This document shows positions 41,450-50,279 of a stretch of 64,000 bases of DNA, piece after piece. Position 1 is the first letter of the stretch, and every line of letters begins with the position of its first letter. The translations under genes and the position numbers were made by a program. Origin of the DNA: Geodermatophilus tzadiensis (GTDB taxonomy: Bacteria > Actinomycetota > Actinomycetes > Mycobacteriales > Geodermatophilaceae); the NCBI RefSeq assembly GCF_003002915.1, contig NZ_PVTG01000005.1:186001-250000 (forward strand), written 5' to 3'. The notes beneath the pieces were generated by a model. It was not told the DNA's origin, did no database searches, and saw nothing but the letters and a program-made list of their open reading frames with translations.

Positions 41450-42334
41450 GTGTCCGCCGCACCGCTCGCGCACGACCCCGTCTCCACCGACGGAGGGCGG
41501 CTGGTGGTCCGCTGCCCCGACCGGCCGGGCATCGTCGCGGTGCTCTCCCGGCTGCTGGCCGACGTCGGGGCGAACATCACCGAGTCGCAGCAGCACTCCT
41601 CCGACCCGGTGGGCGGCACGTTCCCGCTGCGGCTGGAGTTCGTGCTGCCCGGGCTGGCCGCGCGCCGGCCGCAGCTGGAGGGCGCGCTGGAGCTTCTCGC
41701 CGCGCAGTGGCAGCTGACCTGGCGGCTGTCGGAGGCCGCTCGCCGTCCGCGGCTGGCGGTGTTCGTGTCGCGGACCGACCACGTGCTGCAGGAGCTGCTC
41801 TACCGGGTGCGGGCCGGTGACCTGCGCGCCGACATCGCCGCCGTCGTCTCCAACCACCCCGACCTCGAGCCGGTGGCGCGCGGGGCCGGGGTGCCCTTCC
41901 ACCACGTGCCGGTGACGCCGGGGACCAGGGCCCAGGCCGAGGCGCGGGCCCTGGAGCTGGTCGGCGACGTCGACCTGGTGGTGCTCGCGCGCTACATGCA
42001 GATCGTCTCGGCCGACTTCTGCGCCCGCTTCCCCGAGCGGCTGATCAACATCCACCACAGCTTCCTGCCGGCCTTCGTGGGCGCCAACCCCTACCGGGCG
42101 GCGCACGACCGCGGCGTGAAGCTCATCGGGGCGACGGCGCACTACGTGACCCCCGACCTCGACGCCGGCCCGATCATCGAGCAGGAGGTGGCCCGGGTCG
42201 ACCACCGCGCCACGGTCGAGGACATGCGCCGGGTCGGCCGCTACGTCGAGCGCCAGGTGCTCGCGCAGGCGGTGACCTGGCACGTCGAGGACCGGGTCGT
42301 CGTCGAGGGCGACCGCACCATCGTCTTCGCCTAG
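41450..42334 (+). CDS. purU: Formyltetrahydrofolate deformylase
   Basis: A 294-residue enzyme hydrolysing 10-formyl-THF to THF and formate. An N-terminal ACT domain (RLVVRCPDRPGIVAVLSRLLADVGANITESQQH) is followed by the formyltransferase-fold domain. NIHHSFLPAFVGANPY and IGATAHYVTPDLDAGPIIEQ carry the catalytic Asn, His and Asp. The ACT domain usually binds methionine or glycine to balance one-carbon pools. GTG at 41450, right after a 14-base tandem duplication; ATGs in those copies are out of frame. A hairpin follows at 42408. Confidence 0.93.
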   Translation: MSAAPLAHDPVSTDGGRLVVRCPDRPGIVAVLSRLLADVGANITESQQHSSDPVGGTFPLRLEFVLPGLAARRPQLEGALELLAAQWQLTWRLSEAARRPRLAVFVSRTDHVLQELLYRVRAGDLRADIAAVVSNHPDLEPVARGAGVPFHHVPVTPGTRAQAEARALELVGDVDLVVLARYMQIVSADFCARFPERLINIHHSFLPAFVGANPYRAAHDRGVKLIGATAHYVTPDLDAGPIIEQEVARVDHRATVEDMRRVGRYVERQVLAQAVTWHVEDRVVVEGDRTIVFA

Positions 42335-42407
42335 CCCGGGCGCAGGAGAGCCCTGTGGGGCGACGGGCGGCCGCCGCGGACGGCGGACGACAGGTTCCTC
42401 CGCCGGG

Positions 42408-42446
42408 AGTCGTGCTCTGCCCACGAGGTGGGGGCAGAGCACGACT
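42408..42446. terminator. Hairpin after purU
   Basis: A perfect 15-base stem (42408-42422 with 42432-42446) around a nine-base loop, 73 bases past the purU stop. It is AGTCGTGCTCTGCCC-type sequence, distinct from surrounding DNA, and is probably a terminator. Confidence 0.65.
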
Positions 42447-42594
42447 GCGCACGGACCCCACCCCGCCGGGGCCGGCCGCGGTGGGCCTCGACCTCGGGTC
42501 GAGGTCTTCCCGGACTCCCACCCCGGGTGGACCCATGGCGCGGGCCGGGCTGGGTAGGGCACCGGACGGCGGAACGTCCCCGTTGACTTGACCG

Positions 42595-42619
42595 GTTCAG
42601 GAAGAGCCGGGCCGGGTAG
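42595..42619 (+). promoter_or_regulatory. SigF-like promoter of the catalase gene
   Basis: GTTC (42595-42598), a 15-base spacer and GGGTAG (42614-42619) match the GTTT-N15-17-GGGTA pattern of SigF-type promoters with one mismatch in each box. It lies about 130 bases upstream of the catalase ATG. With a SigF-type factor 10 kb away, stress control of catalase is plausible. Confidence 0.45.
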
Positions 42620-42749
42620 GAGCCCGGGACACGACGCGGACGGCGCCGGCCCAGCAGCGGCCCCGGCGCCCGGCCTGCCGCCGGTCCCGATCCGTCCGCG
42701 CGTTCCCGGCAGCGCGCCGGACCGCCCAGACCCCAGGAGGAGCAGGAGC

Positions 42750-44411
42750 ATGACCGACGTCGCATCGCAGGGCCCCGCACCGAGCGAGGCCGACCGCCCG
42801 GTCCTGACCAACCGTCAGGGCCACCCGGTCTACGACAACCAGAACTCGCGGACGGTGGGCGCTCGCGGCCCGGCGACCCTGGAGAACTACCAGTTCCTCG
42901 AGAAGATCAGCCACTTCGACCGGGAGCGGATCCCCGAGCGCGTGGTGCACGCCCGCGGCTTCCTCGCCTACGGCGAGTTCGAGGCCACCGGCCGGTGGGG
43001 CGACGAGCCGATCGAGCGCTACACCCGCGCCAAGTTCCTGAACGCCCCGGGCAAGAAGACGCCGCTGGCCATCCGGTTCTCCACCGTCATCGGCGGCCGG
43101 GACTCCTCCGAGGCCGCCCGTGACCCGCGCGGCTTCGCGGTGAAGCTCTACACCGAGGACGGCAACTGGGACCTCGTCGGCAACAACCTCGCGGTCTTCT
43201 TCATCCGCGACGCCATCAAGTTCCCCGACGTCATCCACTCGCTCAAGCCGGACCCGATCACCTTCCGGCAGGAGCCGGCCCGGATCTTCGACTTCATGTC
43301 GCAGACGCCCGAGGCCATGCACATGCTGGTCAACCTGTTCTCGCCGCGCGGCATCCCGTCGGACTACCGGCACATGCAGGGCTTCGGCGTGAACACCTAC
43401 AAGTGGGTCAACGCCGAGGGCGGGACCCACCTGGTCAAGTACCACTGGCTGCCGAGGCAGGGCGTGAGGTCGCTGACGGCGGCCGACGCCGCCGCCATCC
43501 AGGCCAACGACCTGGGCCACGCCTCCAAGGACCTCTTCGACGCGATCGAGCGGGGCGAGTACCCGCAGTGGGACCTCTACGTCCAGCTCATGAGCGACGA
43601 CGAGCACCCCGAGCTCGACTTCGACCCGCTCGACGACACCAAGGTCTGGCCGGAGAACGACTTCGAGCCCAAGCTCGTCGGGACGATGACGCTGAACCGG
43701 AACGTCACCGACCACCACAACGAGAACGAGCAGAGCGCGTTCGGCACCGGCGTGCTGGTCGACGGCCTGGACTTCTCCGACGACAAGATGCTGGTCGGCC
43801 GGACGTTCTCCTACTCCGACACCCAGCGCTACCGGGTGGGCCCGAACTACCTGCAGCTGCCGGTCAACTCGGCGCAGGGCGCGACGGTGCACACCAACCA
43901 GCGCGGCGGCCAGATGTCCTTCGGCGTGGACCTCGGCCCCGGCCAGAACCCGCACGTGAACTACGAGCCGTCGGTCATGGGCGGCCTGCGCGAGGCGCAG
44001 TACCCGACCCACGACGAGCAGGGCCCGGAGATCACCGGCCGGCTGACCCGCAAGCGCATCCCCCGGACGAACGACTACACCCAGGCCGGGCAGCGCTACC
44101 AGCTCATGGACCAGTGGGAGAAGGACGACCTGGTGGAGAACCTGGTCGACAACGTCTCCGAGGCGGTCCGCGAGGTGCAGGAGCGGATGGTCTGGCACTT
44201 CTTCATGTGCGACGACGAGCTCGGCCAGCGGGTCGGCGACGGCCTCGGGATCACCGCGGACGACGTCCGCGGCCTGGAGCCGCTGCAGTCGCAGACGCTG
44301 TCCGAGGACGAGCTGCAGCGCGCCGCCAACCTCGGCAAGAACGGCCCGCGCGACGTCACCGGCCTCACGATGACGCACACGGTGCCGAACGAGCGCGTCG
44401 TCCTCGCCTGA
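42750..44411 (+). CDS. katA: Monofunctional haem catalase
   Basis: A 553-residue catalase that dismutates hydrogen peroxide. Distal histidine H67 is in [11 protein letters not shown], the distal asparagine lies in the N145/N146 pair of [12 protein letters not shown], and the proximal haem tyrosine is Y355 in [10 protein letters not shown]. Length fits the small-subunit class rather than the 750-residue HPII class. The start [12 protein letters not shown] follows AGGAGGAGCAGGAG. A SigF-like promoter lies upstream and a 16-base-pair terminator follows. No catalase regulator (Fur/FurA type) is adjacent. Confidence 0.95.
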   Translation: MTDVASQGPAPSEADRPVLTNRQGHPVYDNQNSRTVGARGPATLENYQFLEKISHFDRERIPERVVHARGFLAYGEFEATGRWGDEPIERYTRAKFLNAPGKKTPLAIRFSTVIGGRDSSEAARDPRGFAVKLYTEDGNWDLVGNNLAVFFIRDAIKFPDVIHSLKPDPITFRQEPARIFDFMSQTPEAMHMLVNLFSPRGIPSDYRHMQGFGVNTYKWVNAEGGTHLVKYHWLPRQGVRSLTAADAAAIQANDLGHASKDLFDAIERGEYPQWDLYVQLMSDDEHPELDFDPLDDTKVWPENDFEPKLVGTMTLNRNVTDHHNENEQSAFGTGVLVDGLDFSDDKMLVGRTFSYSDTQRYRVGPNYLQLPVNSAQGATVHTNQRGGQMSFGVDLGPGQNPHVNYEPSVMGGLREAQYPTHDEQGPEITGRLTRKRIPRTNDYTQAGQRYQLMDQWEKDDLVENLVDNVSEAVREVQERMVWHFFMCDDELGQRVGDGLGITADDVRGLEPLQSQTLSEDELQRAANLGKNGPRDVTGLTMTHTVPNERVVLA

Positions 44412-44420
44412 GCGGGGTCC

Positions 44421-44456
44421 CGCTGCCCCCACCGCTCGACAGCGGTGGGGGCAGCG
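44421..44456. terminator. Bidirectional hairpin terminator after catalase
   Basis: A perfect 16-base stem (44421-44436 with 44441-44456) closes a CGAC tetraloop between the convergent catalase and PAC2 genes. The arms contain the CTGCCCCCACC core seen again in the repeat elements near 52.0 and 54.1 kb. Confidence 0.85.
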
Positions 44457-44465
44457 GTGCCTCCG

Positions 44466-45416
44466 TCAGTCGCCGCGGCGGCGGTCCTGCTCGGCCAGGA
44501 AGCGCTCGAACTCCGCACCGAGCTCGTCGCCGCTGGGCACCTCGCCGGCGTCGCTGAGCAGGTCCGAGCCCTCGCGGGCGGCGGCGAACTGGTCGTACTG
44601 CTGCTCCAGGGCGGCCACCACCGCGGTGTTGTCCGACGAGCGGGCGATCTGCTCGTCGATCTCGGTGCGGTTGGCCTGGGCGGCCTCGCGCAGCGTCTCG
44701 GTGGGCAGCAGCAGGCCGGTGAGCCGGCCCAGGTGCTCGAGCAGCCCCAGGGACGCGGCCGGCCAGGCGGCCTGGGCGAGGTAGTGCGGCACGTGCGCGG
44801 CCACGCCGAGCGCGTCCACGCCGGCCTCGCCCAGCCGCAGCTCCAGCAGCGCGGCGGCGCTGCCGGGGATGCGCATCTCGCTCCAGTAGACGGGGTAGCC
44901 GTCGATGAGCTGGCGACGGGTGGCGTGCGCGGTGACGGTGACCGGCCGGGTGTGCGGCACGGGCATCGGGATGGCCTGCAGCGCCACCGCCGAGGTGACG
45001 CCGAGCCGCTCGACGAGGTGCGCGACCGCCGCGGTGAACGCCTCCCAGCGGTAGTCCGGCTCCGGGCCGGTCAGCAGGAGGAAGGGCTCGCCGGCGTCGT
45101 CCTCCAGGGCCGTCAGCACGATCTCCGGCGCGTCGAAGGACTCGTAGCGGTCGCCGGAGAAGGTCATCCGCGGCCGGCGGGCGCGGTAGTCGACCAGCGC
45201 GTCGGCGTCGAAGCGGGCGACGGTGCGGTGCGGCAGCGTGGCGAGCAGGTGCGCCCCGGCCAGGGCGGCGGAGGAGGCGGAGTCGAAGTCGCCGGACAGC
45301 GCGTGCACCAGCACCAGGCCGCGGCGCTGCTCCGGCCGGTCGACGGCCGCCTCGGCGACGAGGAACGGCTCGGCCTCGGGGAGCAGCTCGACGAGCTCCT
45401 CCGGTCGCTGCGCCAC
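44466..45416 (-). CDS. PAC2-family protein
   Basis: A 316-residue PAC2 (proteasome assembly chaperone-like) protein common in actinobacteria. It opens with GLVLVHALSGDFDSASSAALAGAHL; RMTFSGDRYESFDAPEIVL, LLLTGPEPDYRWEAFTAAV and the middle AIPMPVPHTRPVTVTAHAT are family landmarks. The C-terminal 60 residues are a charged coiled coil (IDEQIARSSDNTAVVAALEQQYDQFAAARE). The biochemical role in bacteria is not known. It converges with catalase. The ATG at 45414-45416 has AGGAGGTCC upstream on its strand. Confidence 0.87.
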   Translation of the reverse strand: MAQRPEELVELLPEAEPFLVAEAAVDRPEQRRGLVLVHALSGDFDSASSAALAGAHLLATLPHRTVARFDADALVDYRARRPRMTFSGDRYESFDAPEIVLTALEDDAGEPFLLLTGPEPDYRWEAFTAAVAHLVERLGVTSAVALQAIPMPVPHTRPVTVTAHATRRQLIDGYPVYWSEMRIPGSAAALLELRLGEAGVDALGVAAHVPHYLAQAAWPAASLGLLEHLGRLTGLLLPTETLREAAQANRTEIDEQIARSSDNTAVVAALEQQYDQFAAAREGSDLLSDAGEVPSGDELGAEFERFLAEQDRRRGD

Positions 45417-45496
45417 GGGGGACCTCCTGCTGGTGGACGGCGCCGTGTCCGGCGTCTCCTCCTCTCAGCGGCGGCGGGGACCCCCGCATTCCCGGC

Positions 45497-46843
45497 TCAG
45501 CCGGCGGGGGGAGCCTGCGCCGCCGGTCCCCGGGTGAGCACCGCGCCGTCGTCGTCCCCGGCGACCCGGGCGTGCGTGCCGTCGCCGGCCACCTCGGGGT
45601 GCCGGCCGTCGAGGACGTCGCGGGTGTACCGGTAGACCACGGCGATCAGCGCGGCCACCGGCACGCCGAGGAACGCGCCGATGATGCCGGCCAGGCTGCT
45701 GCCCGCGGTGACGGCGAGGATGACCACCGCGGCGTGCAGGTTGAAGCCGCGGCCCTGGATGATCGGCTGCAGCACGTTGCCCTCGATCTGCTGCACGAGC
45801 AGCACGATGCCGAAGACGATGAGCGCGACGGTGAACCCCTCGTCCACGAGGGCGATGAGCACGGCGAAGGCGCCCGCGACGAAGGCGCCGATGATCGGGA
45901 TGAACGCGCCGAAGAAGGTCAGCACCGCCAGCGGGACCACCAGCGGCACGTCGAGGATCCACAGCCCCAGGCCGATGAACAGGGCGTCGACGAAGCCGAC
46001 GAGCGCCTGCTGCTTGATGAACTCCGACAGCGTGGACCACGTCTTCTGCGACAGCGCGGCCACGTGCGGCGCGGCGCGCGGCCCGGTCTGGGCGGCCAGC
46101 CAGGGCACCCAGCGGGGCCCGTCCTTGATGAAGAAGAACGCCAGCAGCAGCGCGAGCACCAGGTTGATCAGGCCGTTGCCGACGGCGGAGGCGCCGGTGG
46201 CGGCGTAGCCGGCGATGTTGGAGGCGTTGGACTGGACCGAGTCGATCGCCTGGTCGACGTACTGGCCGATCTGCTCCTCGTCGATGTTGAACGGCGGGCC
46301 CTGCAGCCACTGCTGGACCTGCTCGAGGCCGTCGGCGGCCTGGTCGGCGAGCTCGGTGACCTGGTCGGCCACCTGCGGCGCGATCACCGCGATCAGCCCG
46401 GCGATGAGCGCGAGGAAGACCAGCAGCACGACCGCGGCGGCCAGGGCCGGCGGCCAGCCGTGGCGGCGCAGGAAGCGGGTGGGCGGCCACAGGACCGTGG
46501 CGAAGAGCAGTCCGAGGATGATCGGCAGCAGGACCACCCACAGCCTGCCGAGCACCCAGCCGACCACCACCAGCGCGGCGGCGATCAGCAGCAGCTGCGC
46601 CGAGCCGATCGCCAGCGCGCGGGTCGCGGCGCGGGCGCGCTCACCGCGCTGCCAGGTGGGCGCTGGGGCCGCGGTGGCCTCGTGGTCGCCCGATCGCGGG
46701 TCGCCGGTGCCGCCCTCGCCGGTGAGGGCGGGGGTCGGCTGCTCGCGCCCGGCGTCGGCCCGGCCGGCACCGGCGGCGGCCGACGAGCTGCCGGCCCGCG
46801 CGGCGGGGACGTCGTCCCGGCGTCCGGGCAGGCGGAACTTCAT
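45497..46843 (-). CDS. AI-2E (TqsA/PerM) family permease
   Basis: A 448-residue inner-membrane protein of the AI-2E/UPF0118 family. A 75-residue charged N-terminal tail precedes about eight membrane helices (AQLLLIAAALVVVGWVLG, LWVVLLPIILGLLF, LAAAVVLLVFLALIAGLIAVIA, ending SLAGIIGAFLGVPVAALIAVVYRY). A cytoplasmic helical stretch (QVADQVTELADQAADGLEQVQQW) is typical. Family members export signals or act as Na+/H+ antiporters; which applies cannot be told. ATG at 46841-46843. A second family member lies at 50280. Confidence 0.9.
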   Translation of the reverse strand: MKFRLPGRRDDVPAARAGSSSAAAGAGRADAGREQPTPALTGEGGTGDPRSGDHEATAAPAPTWQRGERARAATRALAIGSAQLLLIAAALVVVGWVLGRLWVVLLPIILGLLFATVLWPPTRFLRRHGWPPALAAAVVLLVFLALIAGLIAVIAPQVADQVTELADQAADGLEQVQQWLQGPPFNIDEEQIGQYVDQAIDSVQSNASNIAGYAATGASAVGNGLINLVLALLLAFFFIKDGPRWVPWLAAQTGPRAAPHVAALSQKTWSTLSEFIKQQALVGFVDALFIGLGLWILDVPLVVPLAVLTFFGAFIPIIGAFVAGAFAVLIALVDEGFTVALIVFGIVLLVQQIEGNVLQPIIQGRGFNLHAAVVILAVTAGSSLAGIIGAFLGVPVAALIAVVYRYTRDVLDGRHPEVAGDGTHARVAGDDDGAVLTRGPAAQAPPAG

Positions 46844-46979
46844 GGCCCCGATCGCACCACAGATCGACAGGGCGCACCGCACGGGCCCGTTCCCCGCCGT
46901 GGGCGAGGTCGACGGCGGCCCGAGCGGGTAGTCACCGACGAGCCGGGGACCCCGCCCCGGCCCGTCCCGGAGGAGCGCC

Positions 46980-47249
46980 ATGTCCGACGTCCCGCAGCCG
47001 GTCACCGACAACAGCGTCAAGGTGCGGCAGCTGTCGCACTACCAGTTCAGCTGGATCGCCGGCGAGCCCGGCAAGCCCGGCACCTACACCCTGCAGCTGG
47101 TGCTCGACCAGGGTGCGTGGGAGGAGATCCTCACCCTCGACCCCGACGACGCGGACAACCTGCAGGACCTGCTGGCCAACACCGAGACGGTGCACTACGA
47201 CATCGACCGCCGGGTGCTGATGTTCGGCGTCACCAAGACCGGCTCCTGA
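46980..47249 (+). CDS. Hypothetical protein (89 aa)
   Basis: An 89-residue soluble protein with an ATG immediately after CCCGGAGGAGCG. It has a beta-rich middle (SWIAGEPGKPGTYTLQLVLDQG), an acidic helix (LDPDDADNLQDLLANTE) and a final strand (RRVLMFGVTKTG). No family recognised, but codon use and ribosome site are convincing. Divergent from the AI-2E permease; a GGGTAG box 50 bases upstream lacks a good -35 partner. Confidence 0.7.
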   Translation: MSDVPQPVTDNSVKVRQLSHYQFSWIAGEPGKPGTYTLQLVLDQGAWEEILTLDPDDADNLQDLLANTETVHYDIDRRVLMFGVTKTGS

Positions 47250-47316
47250 CCGGCCGCACGGCCCCGGCGCGCCGACTGCGCTGCCCCTCCCGGGGGGCGC
47301 GGCTAGCGTCGGGGCC

Positions 47317-47781
47317 GTGCCCCGGACCGCCACCGCCGACCGTGTCGACCGCGAAGCCCTGCTGGAGTTCCTCCGCCCCCGGCACCGTGCCGTGCTGCTC
47401 ACCCGCCGCCGCGAGGGCGGCCCGCAGCTGTCGCCGGTGACCTTCGGCGTGGACGCCGAGGGGCGGGTCGTGGTCTCGACCTACCCGCAGCGCGCGAAGG
47501 TGCGCAACGCCCGCCGCGAGCCGGCCGTCTCGCTGTGCGTGCTCTCCGACGACTTCGACGGCCCCTGGGTGCAGCTCGACGGCAGCGCCGAGGTGCTCGA
47601 CCTGCCCGAGGCCCTCGAGCCGCTGGTCGAGTACTTCCGCTCGATCAGCGGCGAGCACCCCGACTGGGACGAGTACCGCGCCGCGATGGCCCGGCAGGGC
47701 AAGTCGCTGCTGCGGGTCACCATCGAGCGCTGGGGCCCGGTGGCCACCGGCGGCTTCCCGCCCGGGCTCGCCGTCGGCTGA
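47317..47781 (+). CDS. PPOX-class F420-dependent enzyme
   Basis: A 154-residue split-barrel protein of the pyridoxamine 5'-phosphate oxidase-like superfamily. LRPRHRAVLLTRRREGGPQLSPVTFGVDAEGRVVVST is the barrel entry and KVRNARREPAVSLCVL the cofactor phosphate-binding segment; these resemble Rv1155-type F420H2-dependent reductases. Substrate unknown. GTG at 47317. Another F420-linked-looking gene is at 54863. Confidence 0.85.
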   Translation: MPRTATADRVDREALLEFLRPRHRAVLLTRRREGGPQLSPVTFGVDAEGRVVVSTYPQRAKVRNARREPAVSLCVLSDDFDGPWVQLDGSAEVLDLPEALEPLVEYFRSISGEHPDWDEYRAAMARQGKSLLRVTIERWGPVATGGFPPGLAVG

Positions 47782-47838
47782 CGCGCCGGGCAAGGCCAGG
47801 AGCTTGCCCGCCCGGCGCTCCGGCGCGACGCTGCGCAG

Positions 47839-48393
47839 GTGCTCGCGCTCGCTGCCGTCCCCCGGGCGCCGGGCGGACCCCCGCGGTCGCCGCCGGCCGG
47901 GCTGCCGGTCGCCCCGGCGGGGGAGGGGTGGACGGCGCTGCTCGACGACGCCGCCCCGGCCGTGGACGCCGTCCTCACGCTGGCCCGGCAGGGCGGCTGG
48001 CGGGTCGGCGTCGGTGCGGCGCCGGACCCCGCCGGGGACGCCGAGGTGCTGCTCGCCGCCCGCCGGGCCCTGGCCGCCGCCGCGCGCCGGCCGGCCCGGC
48101 TCGCCGTCCGCGGTCCCGACCCGGCCGCGGCCGCCGACGCGCAGGCGGTGCTCACGGCGCTGGCGGTGCTGCTCGCCCGGCGCACCCCGGCGGCCTGGGC
48201 CGCCGTGGACCTGGTCGCGGCCGGGCACACCCGCGCCGCCGCGGCCGCCGCGCTGGGCGTGTCCCGGCAGGCGGTGGCGCAGCGGCTCGCCGCGGGGCTG
48301 TGGGACCTCGAGCAGGAGCTGCGGCCCACCGCCGTCCGGCTGCTCGCCCGCACGGACGGGGTCACCCCGGAGGGCGCCCGGCGCGCGCGGTGA
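47839..48393 (+). CDS. SatD-family-like protein with C-terminal helix-turn-helix
   Basis: A 184-residue Ala/Arg-rich protein. Residues of about 40-90 (DAVLTLARQGGWRVGVGAAPDP, ARRALAAAARRPARLAV) and the end (WAAVDLVAAGHTRAAAAAALGVSRQAVAQRLAAGLW) resemble actinobacterial SatD-type proteins, the last part being a helix-turn-helix. The usual N-terminal segment is short or missing, and no strong ribosome site precedes the GTG at 47839. DNA binding is likely but the role is unknown. Confidence 0.55.
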   Translation: MLALAAVPRAPGGPPRSPPAGLPVAPAGEGWTALLDDAAPAVDAVLTLARQGGWRVGVGAAPDPAGDAEVLLAARRALAAAARRPARLAVRGPDPAAAADAQAVLTALAVLLARRTPAAWAAVDLVAAGHTRAAAAAALGVSRQAVAQRLAAGLWDLEQELRPTAVRLLARTDGVTPEGARRAR

Positions 48394-48440
48394 TCACCGC
48401 ACCCGGAGAATGGCACGACGCCGTCTCCCGGAGGTCCGTC

Positions 48441-48980
48441 ATGAGCGCTCCCGCGCACCCGCAGCGGAACGCCGAGCTCCTCGGCATCTACGTCAACGAC
48501 CACCTGGCGGCGGCCACCGGCGGCATCGAGCTGGTGTGCCGCATGCTCCGGGTGCACGCCGGCTCCCGGTGGGAGGCCCCGCTGCGGCAGCTGCTCGACG
48601 AGCTGCGCGACGAGAAGGCCTCGCTGCTGGCGGTCACCCAGGCGCTGGGCATCCCGGTGCGCCAGTACAAGCAGCTGGGCGTGTGGGTGGCCGAGAAGGT
48701 CACCCGGGCCAAGCTCAACGGGCGGCTGCTGTCGCGGTCCCCGCTGTCGGACCTCGTCGAGTTCGAGTTCCTCGCCTCGGCGGTGCGCGGCAAGCGCAGC
48801 GGGTTCGAGACGCTGCGCATCGTCGCCGAGGTCGACGACCGCATCGACGCGGCGGAGCTCGACCGGCTCATCGACCAGGCGCACCGGCAGTACGAGTGGC
48901 TCACCGACGCCCGCCGCGACGTCGCCGCGGCGACCTTCGGCGGCCGGCCGGCGGCGGCGGAGCGCACCGGGGGCCACTGA
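48441..48980 (+). CDS. Hypothetical helical protein (ferritin-like?)
   Basis: A 179-residue protein behind GGAGGTCC and an ATG. Long amphipathic helices run through it (NDHLAAATGGIELVCRMLRVHAG, APLRQLLDELRDEKASLLAVTQALG, VEFEFLASAVRGKRSGFETLRI, AELDRLIDQAHRQYEWL). The pattern resembles ferritin-like DUF892/YciE helical bundles, but I do not see a certain metal site. Family-level assignment is tentative. Its stop lies within a 13-base tandem repeat. Confidence 0.7.
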   Translation: MSAPAHPQRNAELLGIYVNDHLAAATGGIELVCRMLRVHAGSRWEAPLRQLLDELRDEKASLLAVTQALGIPVRQYKQLGVWVAEKVTRAKLNGRLLSRSPLSDLVEFEFLASAVRGKRSGFETLRIVAEVDDRIDAAELDRLIDQAHRQYEWLTDARRDVAAATFGGRPAAAERTGGH

Positions 48981-49006
48981 CCGGGGCCACTGACCGGGGC
49001 CACTGA
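48970..49006. repeat. 13-bp tandem repeat across the stop codon
   Basis: GGGGCCACTGACC is repeated nearly three times; the TGA in the first copy is the stop codon of the preceding gene, and the later copies repeat it out of phase. Confidence 0.9.
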
Positions 49007-49040
49007 GCAGGCGGGGCCGGCGGCTGGTAGCAACGTCGCC

Positions 49041-49808
49041 GTGTGCCACGACCCCAGCAGCCGCCCGCCCGCGCCGCCCCGCACCGGCGGGGAGGTCGGC
49101 GCGACTGACCTGACCGTCCTGACGGCGGCCGACGGCACGCGGTTCTCGGCGGCGTTCGCCGGGCCGGCCGACCCCGCCGCCGCGACCGCCGGTGTCGTCG
49201 TCCTCCCCGACATCCGCGGCCTGCACCCCTACTACGTGGCGCTGGCCGAGCGGTTCGCCGAGGCCGGCGTCCCGGCGCTGGCGATCGACTGGTTCGGCCG
49301 CACCGCGGGCCCGGCCGACGGCGGCACCCGCGCCGGCGACTTCGACTGGCAGACGCACGTCCCGCAGACCACGCCCGAGGGCGTCGACGCCGACCTCGCC
49401 GCGGCGATCACCGAGCTGCGCGCCCGCACCCGGCCGGACCTGCCGGTCGTCACCGTCGGGTTCTGCTTCGGCGGCAGCCACTCGTGGCGGCAGTCGGGCG
49501 GGGACCTCGACGTCGCCGCGTGCGCCGGCTTCTACGGCCGGCCGGCCATGGTCGGCGACACCGCCGACCGCGCCACCCGCCCCACCCTGATGCTGGTGGC
49601 CGGCGCCGACGCGGCCACCCCGGTGGAGGAGCAGCTCGCGCTGGCCGAGCGGATGCGCGCGGCCGGCGCCGACGTCGAGACCGCCGTCTACGACGGGGCG
49701 CCGCACTCCTTCTTCGACCGTGCCGCCCCGGAGTGGGCCGACGCCTGCCAGGACGCCTGGCGGCGGCTGCTCGCGCTCGTGGACCGGGCCGGGGGTGCCG
49801 CGTCGTGA
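49041..49808 (+). CDS. Dienelactone hydrolase family protein
   Basis: A 255-residue alpha/beta hydrolase. The nucleophile elbow is GFCFGG (cysteine, as in true dienelactone hydrolase), the acid is in LVAGADAATP, and the histidine is in DGAPHSFFDR. VVVLPDIRGLHPYYVALAERFAEAG is the family N-terminal signature. The enzyme class hydrolyses dienelactones from aromatic catabolism and related esters; no aromatic genes are nearby. GTG at 49041; its stop overlaps the ankyrin gene start, suggesting coupled expression. Confidence 0.9.
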   Translation: MCHDPSSRPPAPPRTGGEVGATDLTVLTAADGTRFSAAFAGPADPAAATAGVVVLPDIRGLHPYYVALAERFAEAGVPALAIDWFGRTAGPADGGTRAGDFDWQTHVPQTTPEGVDADLAAAITELRARTRPDLPVVTVGFCFGGSHSWRQSGGDLDVAACAGFYGRPAMVGDTADRATRPTLMLVAGADAATPVEEQLALAERMRAAGADVETAVYDGAPHSFFDRAAPEWADACQDAWRRLLALVDRAGGAAS

Positions 49809-50203
49809 GCGAGCCGGTCGACCCCGGCGTCATCGCGCTGGCGGCGCGCGTGTTCGACCTGGCCCGCTCCGGCTCCACCGAGGAGCTGGAGGCCTACCTC
49901 GACGCCGGCGTCCCGGTGGAGCTCACCAACGACAGGGGCGACACGCTGCTGGTCCTCGCGGCCTACCACGCCCACCCCGCGACGGTGGCCGCGCTGCTGG
50001 CCCGCGGCGCTGAGCACGGCCGGGCCAACGACCGCGGGCAGACGGCGCTGGCCGCGGCCGTGTTCCGCCGCTCGGAGCCCATCGTCCGCGCTCTGCTCGA
50101 CGCCGGTGCCGACCCCGACGCCGGCAGCCCCAGCGCCCGCGAGACGGCGGCCTTCTTCGAGCTGCCGGAGATGTCGGCCCTGCTGCAGGGGCCTCCCCGC
50201 TGA
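49805..50203 (+). CDS. Ankyrin-repeat protein
   Basis: A 132-residue protein with about three ankyrin repeats (SGSTEELEAYLDAGVPVELTNDRGDTLLVLAAYHAHPATVAALLARGAEHGRANDRGQTALAAAVFRR and one more). Such small ankyrin proteins bind partners. The GTG overlaps the dienelactone hydrolase stop by four bases, and the hydrolase is the likely partner. No secretion signal. Confidence 0.88.
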   Translation: MSEPVDPGVIALAARVFDLARSGSTEELEAYLDAGVPVELTNDRGDTLLVLAAYHAHPATVAALLARGAEHGRANDRGQTALAAAVFRRSEPIVRALLDAGADPDAGSPSARETAAFFELPEMSALLQGPPR

Positions 50204-50279
50204 GGCCTCCCCCCGGAGGAGGCCTCGGCGTGTCACCCTGAGGACCCACGGCGGCGGCGGAGGAGGACCCACCCAGACC

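Larger units (their letters stand above)
42335..42749. other. 415-base intergenic region before catalase
   Basis: The longest gene-free stretch. It holds the purU terminator-like hairpin (42408-42446), a smaller inverted repeat near 42486-42505 (CCTCGACC/GGTCGAGG), and a SigF-like promoter (42595-42619). A leader of about 120 bases then runs to the catalase ATG, with AGGAGGAGCAGGAG before it. The reading frames here lack convincing starts or ribosome sites. Confidence 0.6.

Noticed and set aside
46926-46931. GGGTAG before the 89-residue hypothetical gene as a SigF promoter
   Set aside because: The best -35 candidate is GGTC, too far from consensus.
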